64,000 nt of DNA, taken from positions 109,312,570-109,376,569 of the forward strand of contig JBAIZL010000003.1 in assembly GCA_036971475.1 (NCBI GenBank), given 5' to 3'. The notes below the pieces were generated by a model that saw nothing but the letters and a program-made list of their open reading frames with translations, was not told where the DNA came from and searched no databases. Shown one piece after another: positions 46,130-57,659 of the stretch. A program made the translations under genes and the position numbers. The stretch comes from Prosapia bicincta. Lineage: Eukaryota > Arthropoda > Insecta > Hemiptera > Cercopidae. The stretch's first letter is position 1. Every line of letters begins with the position of its first letter.

Positions 46130-47480
46130 GTGCATATTTATTTATTTACAACAAAATTTCCACTTTGTTTATTTTATTTTTATTGAATTGGAAGTGTTAA
46201 ATTATATTCTGCTGTTATACTACAAACATCGCACAGTAGACAATTTTGCACAATTATTTCGCTTTTAAGAGAGCCATCTTCATCCTGATGATGAAGATAA
46301 AATAAACACCGATATTCTAGTGAATGTGTTAGAGAGAGGGAAAATAATAAGAGAGAGAAAGAGAGAGAGAAAAACAAGGTAGCAGAAAGGAGCTTTGGAG
46401 GGAAGGACAGAGACGAAAACACAGTGTAAAAAAAGGAAAGAAAGCGAGGGATTGAAGAGTGAGAAAAAACGATAAGGGTGGAAAAATAGGGAAGAAGAAA
46501 AGGAAGGAACGAGACACACAGACAGAGAAAGGCTATTTCATATTATGAAAATGTGTTTTCTTTTGTTGTCCAGAGACACTCTTTCCACAATATGAGACAA
46601 AACGCGTATTTGTAGAAACGTGTATAAAGAGACCTGCAAGAAAGAAATATTTGTTGAAAAGTATGTAGCGAGAAGAATATTTGGTGAAAGGGAAATGATA
46701 ATTACTTTATGAAAATAATTGAAAACTGGTTTAGTTTTTAAACAAAAACGATAATATATATGAAATTACTGGTAGAAGAAAGTTTTAGTGGTAAGAGATA
46801 ATGAAACGTCAATGATAAGGAAGAGAAAAAGATTGTACAGAATGGGAAAGGAATCATGAAGTAAATTCAGAAAACCAAGAAATAGGAGAAAAGTCTTGTA
46901 AATAAGAAACCGTCAGTTTCTATCGCCGTGAAACATGACTACCACACTAAAAGTCACATAAATTATGGCGTTTTAAATTTAACTACTTTTTATACTAGAA
47001 AATAATCTGGAGTATTGGTAGAAAGGTGTTCTAAATTCACAACAAATTTACTAAAGATATAAATTTAAAGGAAATATAAAATACTTTTAAATATTCTAAG
47101 AAAAATACCAAGAAATCTAATTAGGATATATGTTTCCATGAACATTATCTGTGAAATTTTTACTTTAGGATTAAATTCTAAACTAAATGTTTGAAATATT
47201 TCCTTACATACAACTTTTACATACTTTTAGGCTAGACTTGCATTGCCTGGTATCAATGAAAGGGAACAAATTAGCTAAAAAGGAATTTATCTTGGATATA
47301 AATACGTCACCTAGACGTATGAAGTAAGTGGTGGAAGGCAAAGTGGTAAGAGGCAATTGTGAGGGAGTGAAAGATGGTTATACATGGGGATGGAGACAAG
47401 GGGGGGTGCATCGATACAAAGGCTTTTACTAATGGATGATGAATAGCTTACATGCCTTCAATTACTAAACTAAAACAAGA
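46130..47480. other. Purine-rich unique sequence, no gene recognised
   Basis: From 46320 to about 46950 the plus strand is rich in G and A, with GAGAGA runs at 46330-46370. No coding signal. Open frames on the minus strand only mirror the composition (Ser/Phe/Leu). Confidence 0.5.
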
Positions 47481-47539
47481 GCAAACCATTTTCAACCTTA
47501 TTTTAAAAACTGAAACAAAATACCAAACTGCGTTATTTA

Positions 47540-47900
47540 GTTTTATTGGAAAAGCTCCAGCTACATTTCCGGTAATAAGGTGGGAATATCCAAAAGTTAT
47601 TATTTACCCGAAACATAGGCCTACATAAGGCTCTAGTGTCGGCAATCACAGATAACCTAACCTTACTTAAACCATGGGTATTCGTACTAGATTCACACAG
47701 GCAGATAGGAATGTGTTTTGTTGTAAGTTAACATTTTGTTAATTTAGTTAACAAATACTCACAAAGTTTCCAAACCTTTTTAAGTTTCGTATTTTTTGTT
47801 CTTATTCCAACAAAATATAATGAAAAATGTTTTTCCGTTACCAAGGCTATATAAATGACGTTTATTCTTGATTGTTGTAAGATTTAACTAGCATAAATGA
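47540..47900 (+). repeat. Further degenerate copy of the 41.3-41.8 kb segment
   Basis: GGTAATAAGGTGGGAATATCC, the CAAAGTTTCCAAACCTTTTTAAG segment and GATTGTTGTAAGATTTAACTA follow the same order as at 41355, 41628 and 41738. The other copies are at 42770-43180, 45000-45250 and 55580-56040. Confidence 0.6.
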
Positions 47901-48428
47901 TACTAATATTTATATACTAACTATATTTACACGTTTGTGAAGATTTATTTGTTATTATAAATTCTTTAAATTTTGAAAGGATATGTTCTTTATTAATACA
48001 CAAGAATACATATTGCGATATATATATATATTCTACCTCAGTATGACCATAGTTTCTTTACGGTGTGGTGAATATTGGAAAAATGGTAGCACCAATAACA
48101 AACCTCTCCCTCATGGAGAAAACTTTCCCGACCATATTGTAAAGGAAGATGAACACAAAAAGACAGAAGCAAATAACCCATCTATTGTATAGAGTTGCAT
48201 CACTCTAACTCTAATGCAAAATACAAGATATAAAAACTACTTCTATGCTTTTAAAAAGTGATAGCAATAGATTTTGAGATGAACGGGTTTAATCCACGAT
48301 TTTTATCTTCGGCCACAATCCTTGTCAAAAAAGGCGGAAACCCATTTGATCATTATAAAGAAACCAAATACGTAGATTCGTTGCCAGCTTAAGAGTGTAA
48401 CATCGGCAAAAGTGGAATCACGCTACGG

Positions 48429-49412
48429 GTGTTTATATTTAACACATTCACTGTAGCCGTATCCTACCGTTGCATTCATCGAGTGGCTTTGGTAACCAAG
48501 AGGTTGCCTGAAGTGTTGCATAAAACTCTCATTGAGGTAGTTCCACGTATTAACTACATTAAAGCTTTGCAGACTAGATTGTATTCTTTGTTATTGGGCA
48601 GTGACAATGCTCCGCTTCTTACCCATACCTAAGTAAGGGGGCTCTCCGGAGGTGGTACTGAAAAGGATTTTGATGTCAAGGATTTTGAGGTCAGAACCTT
48701 CCTTCTTGATACCATGTATGCAGATTTACTTAGACATTTCTTGGCTTTGTGTGACTGCTTACTTAGCTTTGTTTGAACATTTAAAAGTTTCGTATCTAGG
48801 CTTACAAGGTTTTAATATAGATATGTTCAAAGTTAAAGGCAAAGTTTGTGCGGTTAAAGATTGTCCGTTGTGGGCAAAAAAGGTCAATAAATGATCTCTT
48901 ACAAATTGTCCCACTATAAAAGAGTTTTTGGAGTCTTCTGGTGAAAATTAATAAAACAAATAAAGGAAAGCATAACTGACCACCTTCAAAGTTTAGGAAC
49001 CCCTTTCAGGCAATACTTTCCTGAGCCAGATACTAATGAGAGTTGGATTAGAACTGCGTTCTGCTTCCCTGAAATATAAAAGGTTCTGAGTCCTTCAGAA
49101 GAAGAACAAGATCGACTTCAAATGACCAACAGTGGTCCACTAAAAAATGTTTTTAATGGGGAGATCATTGTAGAATTTTGGTTGCCAGTACAAAAAGACT
49201 AAAATCCACTTATCAATAAGGCAATGAATGTAATACTACATTTTCCAACTACCTAGAGATGTGAACATGCATCCTCAACTATCTACTTCATGAAAAATAA
49301 ATTTAGGAATCGGCTTGATATGCAGTATGATTTCAGAGTAAAAGTTTCAAGAATGGAGCCTAACATTTCTGTAATCATGAACTCAAAGTACAGATTCAAC
49401 TCAAGTCACTAA
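48429..49412 (+). pseudogene. hAT transposase-like (ZBED5/SCAND3-type) pseudogene
   Basis: The first part (to 48632) reads CIHRVALVTKRLPEVLHKTL, INYIKALQTRLYSLL and APLLTHT, the conserved block of ZBED5/FAM200/SCAND3-like hAT transposases (His-Arg-Ala-Leu, Asn-Phe-Ile-Lys, then Thr-Glu-Val-Arg-Trp-Leu-Ser, here THT-stop-VRGLSGG). Downstream frames give TDHLQSLGTPFRQYFPEPD and EFWLPVQKD, then NPLINKAMNVILHFPTT, RCEHASSTIYFMKNKFRNRL and RMEPNISVIM, the C-terminal hAT dimerisation domain. It ends at TAA 49410. Multiple stops and frameshifts make it dead. The BED finger and N-terminal half are missing or unrecognisable before 48429. No terminal inverted repeats or 8-bp duplication found. Confidence 0.85.
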
Positions 49413-49660
49413 AATTATGGTTAATGTATGATTTTTTGCAACTACAAAAAAATAAATTTGAACTAATATTAACTTCATTAACTTAGTCCAAACAAAATAA
49501 TAATATAAGTAAGTTTAACGAGTTTCGCCTGGATATACGAACTCTAACGTGGGATCGTTTTATATTTTGTATCTCAAATAAAAATATAACTTCTTCAATG
49601 TACTTGTAAAAAACTGTTGGTAACCACTGGCCTACGATGACTTTATAGAAAAGTAATTTA

Positions 49661-49662
<2 letters not shown>

Positions 49663-49722
<60 letters not shown>
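49663..49722. repeat. Poly-A tail of the minus-strand LINE (T run)
   Basis: Sixty consecutive T on the plus strand, directly after the ATTTAAG target copy. Confidence 0.95.
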
Positions 49723-49725
<3 letters not shown>

Positions 49726-49792
49726 TTGGGAGCGGGTTTGAATTGCCCGAAGCACTGGCTACCTTAAGGTATATTGTACTTACCTCCCTGAT

Positions 49793-50489
49793 CTAGTCAA
49801 ATAACCCCTTCCCTCTTACCAGGTTTAGGAGTCTCCTGACTAGAGTTTTACCTTCAGCATCCACCGAAGCCGTTCCATCACCAAAGAGGTTGAAGCGCCT
49901 CTCAGCAAGTACTTCACATCTGTAAATAATGTGTGTGGCAGTCTCGAGTTCCTGCCCGCATAATCTGCACACTGGTTCATCCTTGTAGATACCCATTTTA
50001 TGCAAATGTTTCCTTAGTCCACAGTGTCCCGTGAGTAGACCTGTGGCTATCCTTAATTCCTGCCTAGACAGATAGATGAGACACTTCTGCAGCCCCGAGG
50101 AAGGTTTCCTAAGGGTTAGCTTGCTGTGTCTCATCCCTTCGGCCCTGATCCAGTGCTCACAGTGTCTTTCAGCCATCCACCTTCGCACTGTCATCCTGAC
50201 CATGGATTTGGAAATACCTACCGCAGGCTCCGGTCCAATCAGGGGAGTCGAAGACCCCTCCCTGGCCAGCGCATCTGCGGCTTCATTTCCAAGTATTCCC
50301 CTATGCCCTGGCACCCAACCTATCATGACTTGATTGTGCCTTGCCAGAGCTTGTAGGTTAATTAGGCACTCCCTGACTATGGCCGAGGTGACCACGTGTC
50401 CGTTTAGTGCCTTAATTGCTGCCTGACTGTCGGAGAAAATAGCAATCCGGGTCCCATGTGTTTCCCTTCTCGCTATCTCTCCCAGACAG
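49793..50489 (-). CDS. LINE ORF2 C-terminus: RNase H and zinc-binding tail (partial)
   Basis: The frame is open from the 5' truncation point to the stop at 49793, 231 codons plus stop, with no genuine start codon needed. It contains IAIFSDSQAAIKAL (RNase H Asp box), MIGWVPGHRGILGNEAADALA (His and final Asp boxes) and, near the end, PVCRLCGQELETATHIIYRC, a CxxC-x8-H-x4-C zinc-binding motif of LINE ORF2 C-termini. Upstream RNase H boxes and the whole reverse transcriptase are lost by truncation. RNase H would remove RNA from the cDNA hybrid. The fragment has no stop or frameshift, unlike most elements in this window. The clade is probably R1/I/LOA-like, because these carry RNase H. Confidence 0.9.
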
Positions 50490-50881
50490 GCATTTAAGTT
50501 ACTCTAATGCTGAAAATAAGGATTTCTAGTGATATCTTTTGTATTTATTTAGTTATAGCAAACGGGGGGGGAGCTGGTTGGTCCTCGTCCTGCCCGTGGA
50601 TAACTGAGTTTATATGTTACGTTTATGAAAAGATCCTTTATAACACTCAGTGAAACGAACGCCAGCAGCCGCTTCTGTAAAAGAAGCCCAAAAATATGCC
50701 TTGTAAACAAGCAAATAGTCCTTCTCACGACTACCAACGAGTAGTCCAAACAAAAACACCCAGACAGACTGAATGTAAATATGTGGTCAGAAAAAGTACT
50801 AACCATAAGAACAAAAATTAACATTAAAAATCACCTCATAATGAGACTACGTGGTACAAATGGAACCAAAAAAACTGAAGT

Positions 50882-51700
50882 ATGGTGTCCAAACAGAATA
50901 ACTGCAATAACCTCACACAACGTCTGAGTACAGAAGCAAACAAGAGGGAAGCACACATTTCAAGAGGGACAGAGTTTTCCGGAAAGGAAAAAGAAAAGAG
51001 AGAGAACCTTACACCAATCGACCAACTATATAAGCATAAATATGACAAACTATTAATAATGCACTGGAATGCCAGATCGTTGAAACATAAAGCACCGGAG
51101 CTAGAAAAGGATATTCACGAAAAAATATAAAAATAGTCTGCATACAGGAATCATCATTACCAAAAAACGAAGACCTTCATCCGAAGTTTAAACATTACAA
51201 CCTACATAATTTATCTAGAGACAATTCGAGAGGCGGAGGATTAGTTACCCTAGTACACGAGTCATTGCATGTCGAAGGCTGTGATATGAAGACTACAAAA
51301 AATTTACAGTACATAAAAATGAATATAAGAGTTACCAAACAATTACAATTTACTCTAGTCAACACATATATACCATTCCAGGGAATTAAAGAGAAGGAAT
51401 TTGACACACTAATCAGCTCCAAGAAGAACCTGATCATAGTTGGAGACATATACAGCAGCCACCAGAGTTGGAACAACGGACCAGAAAATAAAAACGGCCC
51501 TAAACTGTTCAAATTGATTCAAGCCCAAAACATACTTCAGCTGAACCAAAACCAAGAGCCCACATACCAGTCACCCTCAACAAGAACTCTAAGCACCTTA
51601 GATTTGACACTGTACTCACCAATAATCGAGAAAAGGGTAACAAATTAGTACGCCGGGGAAGATCTAGGAAGTGATCACCTACCAATATACTTAGCACTTT
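50882..51700 (+). pseudogene. LINE ORF2 N-terminus: apurinic-type endonuclease
   Basis: LLIMHWNARSLKHKAPELEK (the Asn box) ends the first frame. One base-scale shift at about 51130 leads to KIVCIQESSLPK (the Glu box), GGGLVTLVHESL, FTLVNTYIPF, LIIVGDIYSSHQSWNNG and STLDLTLYSP, then a stop followed by EDLGSDHLPIYLAL (the SDH box). The order is that of exonuclease-endonuclease-phosphatase domains which nick target DNA to prime reverse transcription. In the GDFNAHH box the Asn position is Tyr, so the enzyme would be impaired even without the breaks. The region before the Asn box is Lys/Asn/Glu-rich and unrecognised. Confidence 0.9.
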
Positions 51701-52269
51701 TTATCTCAAGAGTTCTAGTTCAGAAGCCATCTGTCATAAGCAATAAATACAATATTTCAAAAACTGACTGGAGTGCTTTCACAGAAGAAACTAGAACAAG
51801 CGAGATAAAACAATACACTCCAGAATTTCTAGAAATAAAACTTCTTCAAGCCACTGACCATAACATTAACAAAAAGAAACCAAGAAGAGAACACAAATTT
51901 AAAAATAGCTGGTGGTCAGAGAAAATCAATCAGCTTAGAAAAAATTGACAAAGGGCTAGAAGAAGATGGAAGGTGCAGAGAATTAAAGAGTGCAGAAAAG
52001 AATACAAGAGATGCAACGCCATCCTGAGACGTAAAACAATCTCTGAGAAAAGGACAATTTGGAGAGAATTTGTGGCCTCTATAAATACAAACACTCCATC
52101 CAGCACAATCTGGAAAAGAGTTTAAATTAATGGAAGATAATACTGGCCAAAAGATTAGCCAAATACAAAGTGATGCTGGAGAGCGGTTAGAGGACGACAA
52201 AACAAAAGAGGAAACGTTTAACTTGTTTTTTAGGAACCGGGCAGGAAAGAAAATCCCATGACCCAAAAA

Positions 52270-53450
52270 GCTCACTACTAAAGAAAAGCAGTTAATTTCC
52301 CAAGTCGAAGAACTGTACCGCCTGGAAGACCCTGCGAACGTAAACTTCAGCATATGGGAATTGAGAAATGAAGTATCCAGATTAAAGGACTCGACTCCCG
52401 GACTAGATGAAATCAATAACAGAATGCTCCAACATAGATCTGAAGAGATGCTTACTAATATACTAAACGTATTCAATGAAACTTGACACACGGGAAATAT
52501 CCCAGAAAAATGGAAAACAGCACTAATTGTACCAATTCTTAAACCATCTAAAGACAAGTCCCAAATGAAAACATATCGCCCAATTGCTCTTACATCTTGT
52601 CTTGGCAAACTAGACCAATCACAATATGGTTACAGAAAACAGAGATGCACTAACGATGCCATAATATACTTAACAAACTACATCTACGCTGGTTTTGAGA
52701 AAAAAAGAATTAACTATAATTGTCCTCCTAGACTTTGAAGCTGCTTTTGACAGGACACCCCACCCCACTATCATGAAGCTTGGCACAATGGGAAACATGT
52801 TGCAGTATCTAACGAATTTTTTAAGCGGTCAAAAAATTAAAACATCGATCAATGGCCAAGAATCAACAAGTCCTGAGATAGAAAACGGAACCCCTCAAGG
52901 AGCAGTCATTAGTGCAACACTGTTTAATATTGCAATACATGGCATTGCATCCAACCTACCTCCGGGAGTCGAGTGTGTCTCCTATGCTGATGATGTAACG
53001 TTAGCTTTTCGCCTCACATAGAAATCCGCACAGAGCTAACCAGGCAATGCAGATGGTCCTGGACCGAGTCTCGAACTGGTGCAAAAGCTGGTCACGGAAA
53101 ATCTGCGCAGAAAAGTCAGAGTGTGCAATATTTACAAGAAGGAATACTCTAGCTGACTACAAACGCAAACTAAAACTGAATAACCTAAATGTTCAATATA
53201 ACCACAGCCCTAAGCTGCTAGGAGTACTGCTTGATAAAAAGCTGAGATGGAAAAATCATATTGAAAAAACTGTTTAAGCTTGTAGCAAACGTCTCAATTC
53301 AATAATAGTAGTTACCAGCCGACAATGGGGCGCTGGCACCATATGCTTGAGAACATTTTACCTATCCTTTGTGAGAACAAAACTGGCTTATTGCAGTGAG
53401 GTCTGGGGAGAGGCTGCAGCAACGCACATTAAAAAAACTTCTAGTAATTT
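52270..53450 (+). pseudogene. LINE ORF2 reverse transcriptase
   Basis: Frames with a few stops contain SRLKDSTPGLDEINNRML, GNIPEKWKTALIVPILKPSKD, YRPIALTSCLGKL, then QYGYRKQRCTNDAI, IIVLLDFEAAFDRT (first catalytic Asp), GTPQGAVISATLFNI, and SYADDVTL with the YADD active site at 52983-52994. The C-terminal part follows with HSPKLLGVLLDKKLRWKNHI and SEVWGEAA. Between GKL and QYGYRK about 18 residues usual in the family are missing, pointing to a deletion of about 50 bp near 52610. Frame changes occur near 52720 and 53025. Catalytic residues are kept, but the gene is broken. Confidence 0.92.
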
Positions 53451-53837
53451 AATCAGCTGCCTTAATAATTAGCCTGGACTGTCGCAAAACCACTCCCATT
53501 GCAACAATGGAAATAGAACCCATAGATTTACTGCTAGAAGAACAAATATGGAATAAATATCTAAAAACCCTCTCACTACACATAACCCAATCCACTACAA
53601 TCTTTAAAAGAAACGACTACACGACAATCATACACTCACAGTATCAATTTGATCGCTGCTGAAATGCCTTGTGAGACTCCAGAGGAAATCCCGGTCTGCA
53701 ATCACGAACCCCCATGGAAGCAGAATGAAATAAAGGTAACTCTAAACCTACATTCTTGCCTAACTAAAGAAGACCCAAAGGAGGCACTTCAGCGAGAGTC
53801 ACTGGAAATGATTCAGAATATGTACTAAGACTACGTT

Positions 53838-54300
53838 CAAATATACACCGATGGGTCAGTAGATCTAGTCATGAATAAGTCAGGAGCAGGCTGCTACAAC
53901 CACTTCACCAAAGAAGAATATTACGTACCAGCAAATGCAGCCTCCAGTGTAGATGCAGAGTTGCTGGCAATAATTGCAGCCTTGGTAAACTGCCTTCAAC
54001 TACGAGCAAAGAAGTTCTGTATATTCACTGACTCCAAGAGCGCCTTGCCCATGAAAGAGAAACGGAAACCAGGAAACTACCCATTCAGATTAGAAGAAAT
54101 AACAAATTTACTCAACACTCTCAGCAAAGATGAGCAACAAATACAGCTCTGGATCCCCTCACACTGTGGCATCAACGGCAATGAAAAAGCAGATATAATC
54201 GCCAAACAATCAGCGGAAATGGGCACACTCTTCTTACCACAGTACTCTCTAAATAAATGCCTGAGTGGTGTGAAAACATCAGTTAGAAGAAAATGAATCC
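53838..54300 (+). pseudogene. LINE ORF2 RNase H domain
   Basis: All four catalytic boxes are present in one frame: QIYTDGSVD (Asp), SSVDAELLAIIAAL (Glu), CIFTDSKSAL (Asp) and LWIPSHCGINGNEKAD (final Asp with the His). The frame is interrupted from the reverse transcriptase by stops and ends at 54296. The same frame family continues after another stop. The presence of RNase H 3' of reverse transcriptase narrows the clade to I/R1/LOA/Ingi-like LINEs; I cannot go further. Confidence 0.92.
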
Positions 54301-54362
54301 ACCGTTGAAGAGAAGAAACCAAAGGTAGAAACCTCTATGACATTCAAAAAGAACCAAATGAT

Positions 54363-54623
54363 TTGGAATTGTATCAAGGGCTTCCCAGATTTACAGCCGT
54401 CTTTGCAGCACGAGCAAGAAACGGACACATTGTGATTGAGACCCATCTCTTTAGATTTAGCCTGAGTGAATCTCCACTCTGCCCTAACTGTAGAAAAGTG
54501 GAGGAGACTCTAGACCATATCCTCCTTCGATACTTCTCACCAATTCCATCAAGAACAGCTCTGCTGTCTGCCCTGGTAAGCCAGGGAAACATCAAAACAA
54601 TAATGATCGATAAACAGTTTTGA
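54363..54623 (+). pseudogene. LINE ORF2 C-terminal Cys/His tail
   Basis: LCPNCRKVEETLDHILLRY matches the CxxC...H...C tail found in LINE ORF2 proteins, with the last Cys replaced by Tyr. The stop at 54621 is followed by a short 3' untranslated region and poly-A. Confidence 0.8.
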
Positions 54624-54758
54624 ACGTTGGCTGCAGCATCTTATAATGGACATCGGACCATCGGAGTCACATGACCCTGAACGTCCGCAGCAAAAAAAAA
54701 AAGTTATAGCAAACCATTCTTTACATTCCAGACGACCTATTTCCTTCGTGTACATATA

Positions 54759-54763
<5 letters not shown>

Positions 54764-54818
<55 letters not shown>

Positions 54819-54841
54819 AACACACACACACACACACACAA
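54764..54841. repeat. TA then CA microsatellite
   Basis: A TA run to about 54814 is followed by CA repeats. It lies just downstream of the LINE's 3' target copy. Confidence 0.93.
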
Positions 54842-54849
54842 ATATATAT

Positions 54850-55200
54850 ATATGTAAAATATCAAATAGGTTTTCCTGTTAGAATTATTTTCAAGATTAA
54901 ATAATATACACTAATTACAGGAATTAATTTATTGAATAATACACTCAAAGCTTTTCGTCGGTTGACATTACCAACATCCTCAGGAATTACTAAGAATGAC
55001 AAAAGATCTGTCTAACAAATATGAAGTTACTAGATAAAGCATTACACAGTTGCCAAATCTATTACAATATTTCCAACCCTATTCCACTGCTGCCACAACA
55101 CTATATACATTGAATATAGTATGGAATTTAGAACGTATTTGAATTTGTTCATCTATCAATTTGTTATCAATATTATGCTTGTTGCCAAACATAGATATAA
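54850..55200 (-). mobile_element. Foldback/Penelope-like terminus fragment
   Basis: Sits between two TA tracts and has no counterpart in the paralogue at 41 kb. On the minus strand TTCCTGAGGATGTTGG, then ACCGACGAAAAGCTTTGAG, resembles the terminal block common to Penelope-like and related foldback repeats: CTGAGGA (54977-54983), GAA (54954-54956), palindrome AAGCTT (54948-54953), then T. No coding sequence. Confidence 0.45.
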
Positions 55201-55205
55201 TATAT

Positions 55206-55208
<3 letters not shown>

Positions 55209-55269
<61 letters not shown>

Positions 55270-55284
55270 AGAGAGAGAGAGAGA
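55209..55284. repeat. TA then GA microsatellite
   Basis: About 58 bp of TA followed by 18 bp of GA, then ACAATGGGTTCCACTAACAG as at 41137-41156. Confidence 0.93.
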
Positions 55285-56600
55285 ACAATGGGTTCCACTA
55301 ACAGTGATCTTAACATAAACAGTTAATATACATAAATATACGTCTCATATTTGTAAACCATATATAATGAAATAGATTCATATACTTTATCAGTTTCCAC
55401 CTTAAAGTGAAGACGTCATTATTTGTAAAGCAAATATGATGAAAAGATTCATATACTTTGGATAATAGAACTAAATACACGACCAATAAACAAACTAACT
55501 CTAGAGTACACTGATGGAACATTTATATAGTTTTATTAATTATATAGCAATGCGATAAGTTACTTAGTTTTGATAAAAAGAACATTATGTACATTTTCGG
55601 AATTAAGTTGGAAACCTCGAAATTTAGCCAAACAGAGAGCAAAGGTTTTCACAACATTTACCTACATAAAATTTAACTGCTTTACTATTTAAGTACAAAA
55701 GGTTCTAGTTAGACTGTCCTACGCCCGGCTATATGCCGACGTCATACATCTATGTATATCTGGAGTCAAATTCGACACTAACAGTGGTTTATTCGTAATT
55801 GACGGGATATACTGTCTAGTGGCCACGAATATATAGTGATATAAACACAATTAGGTTAAATAATTTGATTAGAGCTTACACAGTCTCCAAAAGTTTTTAA
55901 GCTTCATATTTTAGCTTTCAAACTAAGGAAATATGAAAAATGTCTTTAAGAAACCATGGTAATGTAAATTAAGCGATTGTTTAATTGTTGTGCGATTTAA
56001 TTAAGTACTGTAATATAAATATTTTTTGTGTTTTATATTTACATATTTAGTTATTATTGAATTTGTATAGGATCGAAAATTTTTGAAAAACGTAGCGCAT
56101 TGTCAAAGTCCGTCTTAATATTCAAAAAAAACCACTGCAGACCTGGTTCTCCCGGAAAAGCTCATCAATGAAGGTGAGGATAAAGCCTTACCTTCCCCTC
56201 AAATAACTTGGGAGTTGCTTATATTCCAGTGAATCTGGTTTTGCCCGGCATCATCGAACATACAATCACAAGGATTAATGGTCATCAGCATTATAAATGC
56301 TGACTAACAACTACCCTGCTACTGGATAGTCTCACGTTTATACGGACGCATCAAGTGGTGTTTAGACTTTCTTCAGTGTTGTTTAGACTAGTAGAGCTCT
56401 TTTCTCTATATTTTCAGTTTACAAGGACGGATTTGCCTTGGAAAAGTCCAGTTCGAAAGTTCGTTCCAGTGGTTTACACGGAAACTACATTGAATACAAA
56501 GTGGCAACCATTTTTCATGCCTCTGAAAGGCTTTCGAGTTGCGCCTCTACAGCGAAGGTTGTATTCCTTTCGACCTCAGCCGAGAGAGTCGTTGAGAATG
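55285..56600 (+). repeat. Right-hand half of the 41-kb paralogous segment
   Basis: Follows 41137-42130 in order, with local indels; a duplicated piece (ATTCATATACTTT) occurs at 55374 and 55447. At 56415-56600 it carries another degenerate RNase H-like fragment: VYKDGFALE, then YKVATIFHASERLSS and KVVFLSTSAE, equivalent to those at 43.5 and 45.6 kb. Confidence 0.75.
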
Positions 56601-56639
56601 GGGTTGGGTGAGGGAATGAAAGAGTCTGTCGTTAACAAA

Positions 56640-57310
56640 ATTAGTATAATTGCGTGGGTGAGAGAAAGATTGGATGAGTGGGTAGGTGGGTGGAGCGTGA
56701 GTGGGTGGGTGAGAGAGTAAGTGGGTGGGTGAGAGAGTAAGTGGGTGAGTGTGAGAGGTTGAGTGGAGTGTGTTTAGTGAGTTTGCAGGGGAATGTATTT
56801 GATTTGGCGAGTGATAGGTGATGAAAGATTAGGTGGGCTAGTGGGTCGGTGGATGGCTAGATGGGTTTAGAGAGTGACTGAATGGATGTGTCTATTGTTG
56901 CGTAGGTACATGACTGAATAAGTGAGTAAAGAAAGGTGATGAGTTATCTACAAATGGTGCTTCTACAAATAGGTAATCGGGCGTAAGGTGTTTCTAGGGA
57001 TAGGCGGGGTACAAGTAAGAGGGGGTTGGTACATGGTTCTTTGGCTAGGGACCAAGGATAAGCTTAGTAGGGGTAGTAGGTGATGCATAAATGGGAATGA
57101 AGTGAATGGGAGGAATTGATTGTTGAGTCTTAGGGGTTTGAGTGAGTGATTGGCTCAGTGGGTACTTGAGTCAATGTGTGGATGGATGTGTTTGTGGTGA
57201 GTGGTAGGGTAGGCAGGTATGAATTGAGAGAATGAAAAGGTGAATGGATGAATGGATAAATGGGATAGTAGGTGAGTGAGTTAAGGCTTGGTGTGTGGGT
57301 AGATTGGACG
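56640..57310 (+). repeat. Degenerate GTGG/GTGA-rich minisatellite
   Basis: Short tandem copies of GTGGGTGAGAGAGTAA occur at 56700-56745. Around them are many imperfect GTGGGT, GTGAGT and GGATGGATGAATG units. No coding sequence of credit; the 121-codon frame at 56355-56720 runs into this repeat. Confidence 0.75.
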
Positions 57311-57659
57311 TGGTTGGTCGTCCAACTTTTATTGTGCCCATTAATGAGGGAATGGAACTGCTACTACTAGAGATTTTTTAGAATCCACTATTCAGGCTTA
57401 TATGCATTGATACTTTTACGTTATTCGTTCGTATTATTTGGGCTGTCGGTAAGGTGAAATTAATGGTCAGGTAAGTAGAAAACACGTATTGAAGACAGAA
57501 ACACTTTTCAGTATTTACTCTTTAACCGATTACGAGTTTAATGGTAATTCCTACTAATATTAGGGCAAATAAAATAGTTATAGACTGTTTACTATCTATC
57601 GATGGTTTTGGGGTAAATTTTCTTCCCAGAAAAATGATAGTTATTTTGATATTTTATCA

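Larger units (their letters stand above)
49663..50491 (-). mobile_element. 5'-truncated LINE (minus strand) with poly-A and target duplication
   Basis: The poly-A tail appears as a 60-base T run at 49663-49722. ATTTAAG at 49656-49662 is repeated at 50492-50498, giving the target duplication (up to 9 bp if the following TT is included). The uninterrupted sequence is seen at 40868-40885 in the paralogous segment. The insert is 829 bp, truncated within the RNase H domain at its 5' end. An open reading frame, long poly-A and clean duplication suggest recent insertion. Confidence 0.93.
50564..54702 (+). mobile_element. LINE (RNase H-bearing non-LTR retrotransposon), end-to-end copy
   Basis: AGTTATAGCAAAC at 50551-50563 and 54703-54715 is a 13-bp target duplication. 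The element starts with a G run (GGGGGGGGAGCTGG) and ends in a short poly-A (about 11 bases). The unoccupied site is visible in the paralogue near 40930-40945. Inside, in order, are an AP-type endonuclease, reverse transcriptase, RNase H and a Cys/His tail. At 4,139 bp it seems to have both ends but no recognisable ORF1, and it has an internal deletion in the reverse transcriptase. Confidence 0.93.

Noticed and set aside
51916..52608. 230-codon minus-strand frame
   Set aside because: It lies opposite the LINE reverse-transcriptase region, which has clear conserved motifs on the plus strand; the minus frame is a shadow.
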